From Candidatus Equimonas faecalis (GTDB lineage Bacteria > Bacteroidota > Bacteroidia > Bacteroidales > Bacteroidaceae): a DNA stretch of 64,000 bases. The position numbers and the translations under genes were made by a program. Each line of letters opens with the position of its first letter. Position 1 is the stretch's first letter. The notes beneath the pieces are model-generated. The model worked only from the letters and a program-made list of their open reading frames with translations, was not told where the DNA came from and searched no databases. This document shows, piece by piece, positions 23,027 through 30,012 of the stretch. The stretch is from NCBI GenBank assembly GCA_018066245.1, contig JAGHRT010000024.1:1-64000 (forward strand), written 5' to 3'.

Positions 23027-24313
23027 TTACATTTTTGACAAGGCGTTTACCATTTCCATGTATTTCTGCTTGCAGGTTTCGTAGTTATGCTGCTCGATGA
23101 GCGACACGCAAGGGTCTATGTATTCGGCTTTAATCATCTTATACACACTCTCACTATCGGGCCTCTGGTCTATTTTATCCACAATTTGCGGGGCTGTGTC
23201 GTAATAGCGGTTGATTAAATAGGGTCCGTCGGGCTGATTGACAAGCCATGTGTCGCGATAGTTACGCAAAGTCTGAAGTTCATAGCAATCATCGGGAAGG
23301 GCGTTAGCTCTGCAGGTTGCCGTGGTAATGTAGCAGGCACTCTTGAAAAAACCTATCGCGCCACCTACTACGCCTCCAATGACACCTCCTATGGGACCGC
23401 CAAATTTATATCCAATGGAAGCTCCTGAGAGGGCTGTACCTAAAATCGAGGAGGTCGTGGATTCCTCCACTTCCCTTTCTGCGGCTTCCCTGTAATTGCG
23501 CTCATCGTCATTCTGCGTAGAGGTCTTCATGCGATACGCATTAGCTTGGCTGCCGATGACCAGACGCTTTTCAGCAGGGGACTTCTCTATAATATAATAA
23601 AGGAGTTTGGAAATGTTGTAGGAAGTTTCTTGCTTTCCGCCAGGATCGGTAAAGCCGGCGCTATAGTATATAGGATCCACTTTTACGCCCGTTGATTTGA
23701 AGATGCGGTTTTTGACATCTTCCACCTTTTCCTCCAGAAACTTGGTAAGCTCAGGGGTGGGCTTGTGGTTCTGCCTGTCCCATCCGTAGCCCTTCATAGC
23801 CGCATCGGCTTGATTGATGGCAATGAGTATGCGCTCTTCCTTCTTTTCACCAAGATTAGGTATAATCACATTATTGATAAGGTCGAAGGCTGTACCCAAG
23901 TCTCTCGTGCTGCCATCGATTATCACCAGTACGAGGTCAATCAGTAGGCGGTTTGGATTCTTAGGGTCAGGCTCGTGCAGTTTGCGGATGATGTTTCGCT
24001 TGTGGTTTTCATCTTCCACTTTCCCATCGCCAAAGCCAGGCGTGTCCCATATCACAAGGTTATCCAACTCATAGCGAGCCACCCTTTGAGTTTCGGGAGA
24101 CGCCCCCGTGCCGACCTTGGCCCTATCGGCATTAAACAAGGCATTGATGGTCGAGCTCTTGCCACAGCCCGTACCACCAGTAACCAGTATGTTCATGCGC
24201 TCTTCAGACAAATGCCTGATGTTTTTTAGAAGTTGTATCTTATCTTCATCGGCAAGGTCAGGATTAGTCTCAATCTGTGAAGCTATTCGCTTCAGGATGT
24301 CGTTGGAGTGCAT
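23027..24313 (-). CDS. P-loop GTPase B with glycine-zipper segment and CFI-box-like C-terminus
   Basis: A 428-residue GTPase: G1 GGTGCGKS (46-53), G3 DTPG (90-93), G4 NQAD (167-170). After the G domain (to ~270) comes an acidic linker, then a hydrophobic glycine-rich stretch (GGPIGGVIGGVVGGAIGFF), which could insert in or oligomerise on a membrane. A Cys-led module follows, beginning CYITTATC and including LRNYRDTWL. This last part resembles the CFI-box C-terminal domain found on diverse bacterial stress or defence-type proteins; I assign it by motif only. Gaps are 5 bp to gene A and 7 bp to gene C. Probably the membrane-associated member of the trio. Confidence 0.85.
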   Translation of the reverse strand: MHSNDILKRIASQIETNPDLADEDKIQLLKNIRHLSEERMNILVTGGTGCGKSSTINALFNADRAKVGTGASPETQRVARYELDNLVIWDTPGFGDGKVEDENHKRNIIRKLHEPDPKNPNRLLIDLVLVIIDGSTRDLGTAFDLINNVIIPNLGEKKEERILIAINQADAAMKGYGWDRQNHKPTPELTKFLEEKVEDVKNRIFKSTGVKVDPIYYSAGFTDPGGKQETSYNISKLLYYIIEKSPAEKRLVIGSQANAYRMKTSTQNDDERNYREAAEREVEESTTSSILGTALSGASIGYKFGGPIGGVIGGVVGGAIGFFKSACYITTATCRANALPDDCYELQTLRNYRDTWLVNQPDGPYLINRYYDTAPQIVDKIDQRPDSESVYKMIKAEYIDPCVSLIEQHNYETCKQKYMEMVNALSKM

Positions 24314-24318
24314 AATGT

Positions 24319-25254
24319 TTAGAATAGTTTAGTTATCCATTTCAACCCCTTCTTAAGAATCTTCGGGCCGTATTTTACTATAGCTGCCTTTGCAACATCT
24401 ACAGCCGTTTCTTTTAAGGTCTCCCAAATTGAGTTGATCGTATCTTCATCATAATTGCCTTTGTCATCATTGCTCTTCCAAACTATCACATCTTCGTTGC
24501 GGTTCGTAATATAGGCCAGGCGCTTTTCGGTGGGTGTGTACTTCACGAGGAAGGAAAGCAGTTTGCTCAGGTTGTAGGGCTTCTGGTCTTCTCCAAATTC
24601 CTTAAAGCCTGCGCTGTAGTAAATGGGCGTGATGTCCACCCCTGTGCCTTCTTTGATGCGCTGACGCACATTTTCCACCTTCTCTTCAAGGAAGGCTTCC
24701 AACTGAGGTTCGGGTTTGTTCTCTTCCTTGTTCCAATAGCGTCCCTTCATAGCCATGTCGGCTTGGTTGATTGCTACGAGGATGCGGTTTTGTTTGTTCT
24801 GGCCAAGGTTAGGGATAATAACCTTGTTGATGAGCTCATAGGATGTTCCGAGGTCGCGCGAGCTCCCGTCAAGAATTACGAGGACAAGGTCTATCAGCAG
24901 GTTCCCTTTTGCGTCTCGCTCATTGAGTTTCTTCACGATGTTTCGGGCGTGTTGCTGGTCCATGTTCACTCCGTCGCCTAATCCGGGAGTGTCCCAAATT
25001 GTCAGATTAGGGAGTTCGTACTTCGTGATGTTCATGGTCTCGGGGGAAGGCGATTGCCCCACTTTGGCCACTTCTTCGCCAAACAAGGCGTTGATTGTTG
25101 AACTCTTTCCACATCCGGTCGCGCCCGTAATCATAAGATTGACTGTTTCCTCTTTGAGGCGCAGAAGGCTGGAGATGAAAGCCTGTTTCCCTTCCTCTGG
25201 GATATCCATAGTCTGGATATCGCTGAGAATTTCTTCAAAACGTGTGTTTTGCAT
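24319..25254 (-). CDS. P-loop GTPase A (first gene of the operon)
   Basis: A 311-residue GTPase: G1 GATGCGKS (44-51), G3 DTPG (88-91), G4 NQAD (163-166). Closest to gene B in sequence (SSTINALF, IDLVLVI(L/I)DGS, DLGT, NLG, RIL(V/I)AINQAD shared). The C-terminus (AVDVAKAAIVKYGPKILKKG) looks like a basic amphipathic helix that could bind membrane or RNA. The start ATG at 25254 lies about 300 nt after a consensus promoter at 25557-25588, so the mRNA has a long structured leader. The three genes look less GC-rich than the flanking housekeeping genes, consistent with acquisition. No function can be assigned beyond GTP binding. Confidence 0.87.
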   Translation of the reverse strand: MQNTRFEEILSDIQTMDIPEEGKQAFISSLLRLKEETVNLMITGATGCGKSSTINALFGEEVAKVGQSPSPETMNITKYELPNLTIWDTPGLGDGVNMDQQHARNIVKKLNERDAKGNLLIDLVLVILDGSSRDLGTSYELINKVIIPNLGQNKQNRILVAINQADMAMKGRYWNKEENKPEPQLEAFLEEKVENVRQRIKEGTGVDITPIYYSAGFKEFGEDQKPYNLSKLLSFLVKYTPTEKRLAYITNRNEDVIVWKSNDDKGNYDEDTINSIWETLKETAVDVAKAAIVKYGPKILKKGLKWITKLF

Positions 25255-25382
25255 AATGTGTTTTGCCTACAGATCCTCCGACTTGGCGGTTTTGGGGTGA
25301 TTAATACAAGAATGCGCGAGGACTCGTCCCTACTCATCTTATATCTGGCATCGGCAAACACCAACTCGGAAATGAATAAGAA

Positions 25383-25424
25383 TGTAGCAACCCCACGCTG
25401 GTATGCAATTGCTACACAGCGTGG
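25383..25424 (-). promoter_or_regulatory. Two interleaved 8-bp stems in the GTPase leader
   Basis: 25383-25390 pairs perfectly with 25409-25416, and 25393-25400 pairs perfectly with 25417-25424. The order A-B-A'-B' means the stems form either a pseudoknot or two mutually exclusive hairpins. Connecting loops of 0 and 2 nt make alternatives more likely than a relaxed pseudoknot. It lies 130-170 nt upstream of the first GTPase start. Confidence 0.45.
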
Positions 25425-25530
25425 AGGCCATGTTGATAATTACACACGGGTGGGCGTTACAGACTCTCTATCCTTCCGATGTGAATTTGCCGATTCGATA
25501 TAAAGGATAAAGCGTGGAACGCCTTCTTGC

Positions 25531-25588
25531 CAAACGCTTTCTTGCGTTTGATGGGGCAAAGATACGAATAAGTGTGATAAATGCCAAA
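25531..25588 (-). promoter_or_regulatory. Promoter and leader hairpin of the GTPase operon
   Basis: On the - strand, TTTG (25585-25588), 20-nt spacer, TATCTTTG (25557-25564): an exact match to the Bacteroidota consensus. The first transcribed bases include a perfect hairpin CAAACGC / GCGTTTG with a six-base loop (25531-25550). The 616-bp gap 25255-25870 otherwise holds the leader, direct-repeat copy B and a possible + strand -7 box (TATCTTTG, about 25690) with no gene after it. Confidence 0.7.
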
Positions 25589-25750
25589 TTTTGTAGGTCT
25601 TTTCCGCGTAATAATACTTTTAAGTGCTGATTGAAGGGGAAAAACAGACTGTTCGGTGAATGATTCTCTTGCGTTTGGTGAAAAGTTCTGTATCTTTGCA
25701 GCGGCAGCGGTAAGTGTCTATCCCCGCAGAATTACCTGTGAACCGAGTGT

Positions 25751-25849
25751 TTGCCGTGGGAGGGTTGTGGAATGTTACCGTAAAAGGCATCACGCGCCGC
25801 TTCGTGGGGTGAAGCGGCGCGTGAGGAAGTCTATGTGGCGGGCGGAAAG
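25751..25849 (+). repeat. Direct repeat copy B at the right edge of the GTPase island
   Basis: A 99-bp partner of 22162-22259 in the same orientation, with the same ends. The 14-bp stem (25790-25803 with 25811-25824) is identical, but the loop is GTGGGGT, nearly the reverse complement of the ATCCCAC loop in copy A. It ends 21 bp from the L34 stop. Confidence 0.85.
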
Positions 25850-25870
25850 GATTCCACCTGCGGGGAATGA

Positions 25871-26029
25871 TTATTTCTTGCCGTGGATTTCGTCGGACAC
25901 GGTAAGCTTTTTGCGGCCTTTGGCGCGGCGGGCTGCCAAGACGCGGCGGCCATTGGCCGTTTGCATACGCTGGCGGAAGCCGTGCTTGTTGTTGCGCTTG
26001 CGGTTGTGGGGCTGGAATGTTCTTTTCAT
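25871..26029 (-). CDS. rpmH: 50S ribosomal protein bL34
   Basis: A 52-residue protein translated by hand from the complementary strand: [20 protein letters not shown] at the start and [12 protein letters not shown] at the end. The (M)KRTFQP(H/S)xRKR start, HGFRxRM and [16 protein letters not shown] are diagnostic of L34. It is the last gene of a four-gene ribosomal cluster, 15 bp after the DUF4295 stop. L34 often sits elsewhere in Bacteroidales, so its place beside L28/L33 is worth noting. Confidence 0.95.
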   Translation of the reverse strand: MKRTFQPHNRKRNNKHGFRQRMQTANGRRVLAARRAKGRKKLTVSDEIHGKK

Positions 26030-26044
26030 TGCTGTGGATGTTGC

Positions 26045-26200
26045 TTATTTGAAGAAGTCCTTAACGGCTTCGTTGGGTACCATCTGTTCGTCGAAGATGT
26101 AGGCTCCGGTCTTGGGGCTTTTCACCATCTTAATGACTTTCGTGTAGCTGCGGCCATCGGTTTTGCCCGTCTGCAGGGTAGCCACTGTTTTCTTTGCCAT
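26045..26200 (-). CDS. DUF4295 small ribosome-associated protein
   Basis: A 51-residue basic protein: MAKKTVATLQTGKTDGRSYT at the start and MVPNEAVKDFFK at the end. DUF4295 is a Bacteroidota-only family coded beside L28 and L33. I recall a Bacteroidota-specific large-subunit protein (bL38) reported from a Flavobacterium ribosome that probably corresponds to it; treat that link as recollection. It starts 30 bp after the L33 stop and is surely co-transcribed. Confidence 0.92.
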   Translation of the reverse strand: MAKKTVATLQTGKTDGRSYTKVIKMVKSPKTGAYIFDEQMVPNEAVKDFFK

Positions 26201-26230
26201 AGTTTGCTATTGCTTTAGGGGTTGGGGTGA

Positions 26231-26419
26231 TTACTTGATTTCCTTGTGGATGGTCATGCGCTTCAGAATGGGATTGTACTTCTTCAGCTCCAGACGCTCG
26301 GGGGTGTTCTTGCGGTTCTTGGTGGTGATATAACGGCTGGTGCCGGGCAGGCCGCTTTCTTTCATTTCGGTGCACTCAAGGATGACTTGCACACGATTAC
26401 CTTTTACTTTCTTTGCCAT
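26231..26419 (-). CDS. rpmG: 50S ribosomal protein bL33
   Basis: A 62-residue protein starting [18 protein letters not shown], with [20 protein letters not shown] and a [10 protein letters not shown] end, typical of L33. It lacks the paired-cysteine zinc motifs of C+ L33, so it is the C- type. It lies 16 bp after the L28 stop. Confidence 0.96.
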   Translation of the reverse strand: MAKKVKGNRVQVILECTEMKESGLPGTSRYITTKNRKNTPERLELKKYNPILKRMTIHKEIK

Positions 26420-26435
26420 AGTCTTTTCCTTTGTG

Positions 26436-26696
26436 TTATCCGATTACTTTTATGTCTTTCCAGTCGCAATAGCCTTTGGCTACGGCCTGGCAGAGGGCTG
26501 CGTCGAGACCTACCTTGTTGATGATGCGGAGGCCTGCTGCGCTGACTTTGAGGCTAATCCAGCAGTCCTGCTCTACGTAGTAGAACTTTTTGTTGAAGAG
26601 GTTCACGTCGAAGACGCGCTTGGTGCGACGCTTGGAGTGGGAAACGTTGTTGCCTCTCATGGCGCGTTTTCCGGTGATTTGACAAATCTTAGACAT
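26436..26696 (-). CDS. rpmB: 50S ribosomal protein bL28
   Basis: An 86-residue protein, [20 protein letters not shown] at the start, then [12 protein letters not shown] and (I/L)KVSAAGLR, all L28 hallmarks. First gene of the bL28-bL33-DUF4295-bL34 unit. A promoter at 26872-26903 gives a leader of about 170 nt containing a copy of the GC-rich repeat (26749-26783). Confidence 0.96.
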   Translation of the reverse strand: MSKICQITGKRAMRGNNVSHSKRRTKRVFDVNLFNKKFYYVEQDCWISLKVSAAGLRIINKVGLDAALCQAVAKGYCDWKDIKVIG

Positions 26697-26871
26697 TGCT
26701 ATCTTTCTTTATTTAATAATGGTGTGCCTTGTCCTACCGAGCGTATGCTGAGCGGGGCGTTGTCCGAAGGGGGCGGGGAGGGGAGAAGTATGGAAAGTGC
26801 GCGGGGGTGTTTGCGCTTGCCTGCCCTGGGGATGTGGATGCCTTCGCCAGCCGTTAGGCCATAAGCGTGTG

Positions 26872-26903
26872 CAAAATTACGGCTTTTCTGTGATTTGGCC
26901 AAG
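26872..26903 (-). promoter_or_regulatory. Promoter of the ribosomal protein cluster
   Basis: On the - strand the -7 box TAATTTTG (26872-26879) lies 20 nt from CTTG at 26900-26903, close to the -33 TTTG. The gap 26697-27019 also holds a GC-rich CCGAAGGGGGCGGGGAGGGG repeat (about 26763-26782) and the divergent comF promoter. Confidence 0.6.
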
Positions 26904-26984
26904 TTTTCCTGTGTTTTTTTCGGCCTTGGGGGTGCTTTTCCGGTGTTTTTGCTTTTTCGGAGGAGCATTTTGGGGAAGAAATGG

Positions 26985-26992
26985 TAATTTTG
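26985..26992 (+). promoter_or_regulatory. -7 box of the comF-like gene
   Basis: TAATTTTG at 26985-26992 fits the Bacteroidota -7 consensus. It lies inside the longest possible reading frame (from ATG 26981), which argues that translation starts later, at ATG 27020. Confidence 0.55.
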
Positions 26993-27019
26993 CGGAAATT
27001 TTCTGGAGTGTTTCTGCTT

Positions 27020-27823
27020 ATGAAAGAAGCCGGTGTGTGGATGAAAAGGCTTTGGCTCGGCTGGAGCCATGTGTTGTTTCCGCCTTCCTGTGCGATATGC
27101 GGGACGTGGGTGCCCGAGGGCGTGGACGTGTGTGAGGGCTGCGTGGCTGAGATGGAGCGTGTGCGGCTGTCGGAGTTGGATGACAATGTGCTGGTGCGCC
27201 TGTTTATGCAGGCTGCTCCGGTGGTGCGTGCGGCCAGTTTGCTGCGCTATAGCCCGGAAACGCGTGTGGCTGGTTTGTTGGCTGAGATTAAGTACCGGCA
27301 TCGGCCTGAATTGGCCCGCCGGCTGGGGCGGTGGATGGCTCGGGAACTGGAGGGGCGCGGTATGTTCAGGGGGATTGACGCGCTGGTGCCTCTGCCGCTT
27401 ACTCCGGAACGGCAGAAAGAGCGCGGCTACAACCAGAGCGAATGTCTGGCTCGTGGCGTGAGCGATGTGGTGGGCCTTCCTGTGCGCACCGACGTGGCCC
27501 GCCGGTTGTTTTTCCATACGTCGCAGACGATGCTGTCGGGCGAGGAGCGCAGGGCCAACGTGGAGGGGGCTTTCGCGCCGACGGTGAGCTACGGGGAACT
27601 GTGTGCGAGGGGTGAGGGGTTGCGGCATCCGTTGCTGATTGACGACGTGGTGACGACGGGGGCCTCGCTCATGGCTCTGGCTCGTGCCGTGGAGGCGCCG
27701 AGCCTTAGCTTCCTGACGCTGGCGATGGCGGGGGCCTATCATGCCCGCTACCCCTCGGATGAGGAGGTGCGCCGCGAGACGGGCGATGAGGTAACGTGCG
27801 TGGACGTGGACGGCTGGCAATAG
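27020..27823 (+). CDS. comF: ComF-family phosphoribosyltransferase-like protein
   Basis: A 267-residue ComF-type protein. It has an N-terminal four-Cys zinc site (CAICG, CEGC) and a C-terminal phosphoribosyltransferase fold with the PRPP loop LIDDVVTTGASL. KERGYNQSECLARG is the usual ComF motif. In Bacillus and Haemophilus, ComF takes part in uptake of transforming DNA; in Bacteroidota the role is not established. I chose ATG 27020 because a -7 promoter box overlaps the upstream ATG. It is divergent from the ribosomal cluster and followed by a six-unit 22-bp array. Confidence 0.85.
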   Translation: MKEAGVWMKRLWLGWSHVLFPPSCAICGTWVPEGVDVCEGCVAEMERVRLSELDDNVLVRLFMQAAPVVRAASLLRYSPETRVAGLLAEIKYRHRPELARRLGRWMARELEGRGMFRGIDALVPLPLTPERQKERGYNQSECLARGVSDVVGLPVRTDVARRLFFHTSQTMLSGEERRANVEGAFAPTVSYGELCARGEGLRHPLLIDDVVTTGASLMALARAVEAPSLSFLTLAMAGAYHARYPSDEEVRRETGDEVTCVDVDGWQ

Positions 27824-27867
27824 GGCAGGGGCTGCCTGCCGTGAGCAGGGTCGGCGGGCGGAGGTTT

Positions 27868-27999
27868 CCTCTCGTATAAGATAGTTGTTCCTACTCCCTA
27901 CGATAGTTTTTCTTACTCCCTATGGCAGTTTTTCCTACTCCCTATGATAGTTTTTCCTACTCCCTATGGCAGAAAATATGCTCCTATAGGGTAGAAATC
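27868..27999. repeat. 22-bp repeat array, six units
   Basis: Six consecutive 22-bp units start at 27868, 27890, 27912, 27934, 27956 and 27978. Typical core: CCTACTCCCTATGATAG followed by a run of five T. Units differ mainly in the core (CGATAG, GGCAG, GATAG). Located between the comF stop and the DUF5606 promoter. Confidence 0.85.
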
Positions 28000-28064
28000 A
28001 CGCGGCTGGCTGCTGAAATTGCTAAAAAAAGCGGAAACCTTGCCCGCATTTTAAAATAAAATCG

Positions 28065-28072
28065 TAATTTTG
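28065..28072 (+). promoter_or_regulatory. -7 box before the DUF5606 gene
   Basis: TAATTTTG at 28065-28072, 34 bp before the ATG. A possible -33 CTTG lies about 22 nt upstream, slightly wide. It probably drives the DUF5606-mutase pair. Confidence 0.55.
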
Positions 28073-28106
28073 TACGCAAATTGAACCATCCATACAACAA
28101 ATTCTC

Positions 28107-28523
28107 ATGAAAGATACCATCCTTGCCATTGCCGGCAAGCCCGGGCTCTACCGCATGATAACCCGTGGCAACAACTCCGTAATCGTGGAAACCGTAGATG
28201 CGCAGAAGAAGCGCACGGCCATAGGTATGCGCGACCGCATCACCTCGCTGGGCGACATCGCCATGTACACCGACGAAGAGGACGTGCCTCTGACGCAGGT
28301 GTTCCAAAACCTCTATGACGCGCTTCAGGGCCCTTCGCCCCTCTCCCACAAGACGGCCAGCGCTGCCCAGCTGGAAGAGTTTATGACAACCGCCCTCCCT
28401 GCGTGGGATCGCGACCGCGTGCGACAGAGCGATATAAAGAAGCTTCTGCAATGGTACAACGTGCTGGCCAATGCCGGCTACACCGAGTTCCACGAAAAGG
28501 AGGAAACGACCACCGAAGCTTAA
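28107..28523 (+). CDS. DUF5606 protein
   Basis: A 138-residue Bacteroidota protein of family DUF5606: starts MKDTILAIAGKPGLYRMITR, with NSVIVETVD and SLGDIAMYT. It has a small conserved N-terminal domain and a helical C-terminal part ending in an acidic tail (HEKEETTTEA). No signal peptide or membrane segment, so cytoplasmic. No known activity. The stop is 13 bp before the phosphohexomutase start, so the two are co-transcribed. Confidence 0.8.
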   Translation: MKDTILAIAGKPGLYRMITRGNNSVIVETVDAQKKRTAIGMRDRITSLGDIAMYTDEEDVPLTQVFQNLYDALQGPSPLSHKTASAAQLEEFMTTALPAWDRDRVRQSDIKKLLQWYNVLANAGYTEFHEKEETTTEA

Positions 28524-28536
28524 ACTCCAGCATACC

Positions 28537-29931
28537 ATGACACTCATCAAATCCATTTCAGGCTTCCGAGGTACCATAGGCGGTGCCCCCAGCGACGGAC
28601 TCAGCCCCATCGAGATAGCCAAGTCCGTAAGTGCTTACGCATCGTTGCGTGAGAAAGTAATCAACCGTGCCTACCGCCGCAAAATCGTGGTGGGCCGCGA
28701 TGCCCGCATCTCGGGCGAGATGGTAACGCTCGTCGTGTGCGGCACCCTGATGGGCATGGGCTTCGACGTGGTGAACATAGGCCACGCCTCCACGCCGACC
28801 ACCGAACTCGCCGTTACGATGGAGCACGCCGTGGGCGGCATCATCATCACCGCCAGCCACAACCCGCGCCAATGGAACGCCCTGAAGTTTCTCAACGAGC
28901 ACGGCGAGTTCCTCCCTCCCGAGGAAGCCAGCGAAGTGGTGCGTATAGCCCACAGCGGCGAAGTGGAGTTTGCCGATGTCGATCACCTCGGCGCCTACAT
29001 CAAGAACTTCAGCTACGACCAGCGCCATATAGAGAAGATAAAGGAACTGGAGCTTGTGGACGTGGAAGCCATACGCCGCGCTCAGTTCCGCGTGTGCATT
29101 GACTGCGTGAACAGCGTGGGCGGCATCATCCTGCCCAAGCTTCTCGGCCAACTCGGCGTAACCAACATCACCATACTCAACGGCGAGCCCACCGGCGACT
29201 TCGCCCACAATCCCGAACCCCTGAAGCAGCACCTCTCGGAGATACGCAACCTCATGCGCCGAGGCCGCCACGACATAGGCTTCGTGGTGGATCCCGACGT
29301 GGACCGCCTGGCCCTCATCTGCGAGGACGGCACGATGTTCGGTGAAGAGAACACCCTCGTGGCCGTGGCCGACTACGTGCTCCAGCACACCCCCGGCAAC
29401 ACCGTCAGCAACCTCTCCTCCACGCGGGGCCTCCGCGACGTTACCGAGAGGTACGGCTGCACCTACACTCCCGCAGCCGTGGGCGAGGTGAACGTGGTGA
29501 CGAAGATGAAGGAAACCGGAGCCGTGGTAGGCGGTGAGGGCAACGGCGGCGTTATCTACCCCGCAGCCCACAGCGGACGCGACGCCCTCGTGGGCATAGC
29601 CCTGCTCCTCACCTATCTGGCCAAGACCGGACAGCGCACCACGGAGCTCCGCGACAGCCTGCCCACCTACTACATCGCCAAGAACCGTATAGACCTTGAA
29701 CCTACCACCGACATCTTCAAGATTCTCCAGAAGGTCAAGGAACTCTACAAGGACGAAAAGGTTACCGACATCGACGGCGTGAAGATTGACTTCGCCGACA
29801 AGTGGGTACACCTGCGCAAGTCCAACACCGAGCCCATCATCCGTGTGTATTCCGAAGCCCACACGATGGAGGAGGCCGATGCTCTGGGCAAGCAGATTAT
29901 GGACATCGTCTATCAGATGACCCAAAAGTAA
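28537..29931 (+). CDS. glmM: Phosphoglucosamine mutase-like phosphohexomutase
   Basis: A 464-residue alpha-D-phosphohexomutase. The phosphoserine loop is TASHNP with Ser107, the metal-binding loop DPDVDR, the sugar-binding loop GEGNGGV, and the phosphate-binding loop SNTEPIIRVYSEA. This combination suits GlmM (GlcN-6-P to GlcN-1-P for UDP-GlcNAc synthesis), although PMM/PGM activity cannot be excluded. ATG 28537 (MTLIKSISGFRGTIGG) is the family start; the frame is open upstream but overlaps DUF5606. Confidence 0.85.
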   Translation: MTLIKSISGFRGTIGGAPSDGLSPIEIAKSVSAYASLREKVINRAYRRKIVVGRDARISGEMVTLVVCGTLMGMGFDVVNIGHASTPTTELAVTMEHAVGGIIITASHNPRQWNALKFLNEHGEFLPPEEASEVVRIAHSGEVEFADVDHLGAYIKNFSYDQRHIEKIKELELVDVEAIRRAQFRVCIDCVNSVGGIILPKLLGQLGVTNITILNGEPTGDFAHNPEPLKQHLSEIRNLMRRGRHDIGFVVDPDVDRLALICEDGTMFGEENTLVAVADYVLQHTPGNTVSNLSSTRGLRDVTERYGCTYTPAAVGEVNVVTKMKETGAVVGGEGNGGVIYPAAHSGRDALVGIALLLTYLAKTGQRTTELRDSLPTYYIAKNRIDLEPTTDIFKILQKVKELYKDEKVTDIDGVKIDFADKWVHLRKSNTEPIIRVYSEAHTMEEADALGKQIMDIVYQMTQK

Positions 29932-29948
29932 ATACTTCCCCCTGCCAG

Positions 29949-29971
29949 CCCCTCCCGGAAAAAGGGAGGGG
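29949..29971 (+). terminator. Hairpin after the phosphohexomutase gene
   Basis: CCCCTCCC / GGGAGGGG arms (8 bp, 29949-29956 with 29964-29971) followed by CCTGTCTTATT. It ends the DUF5606-glmM transcript or attenuates reading into the sulfatase. Confidence 0.65.
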
Positions 29972-30012
29972 CCTGTCTTATTCTGCCGCAAGGCCAACCG
30001 TAACCCCTAAAA

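Noticed and set aside
25674-25697. + strand promoter (TATCTTTG) before direct-repeat copy B
   Set aside because: No + strand gene follows; the next genes are on the - strand. Kept only as a note.
26981-27019. Earlier ATG for the comF-like gene
   Set aside because: The -7 promoter box lies within this stretch, so it should not be translated.
27868-27999. CRISPR-like array
   Set aside because: The period is only 22 bp, with no unique spacers of 30 bp or more, and no cas genes.
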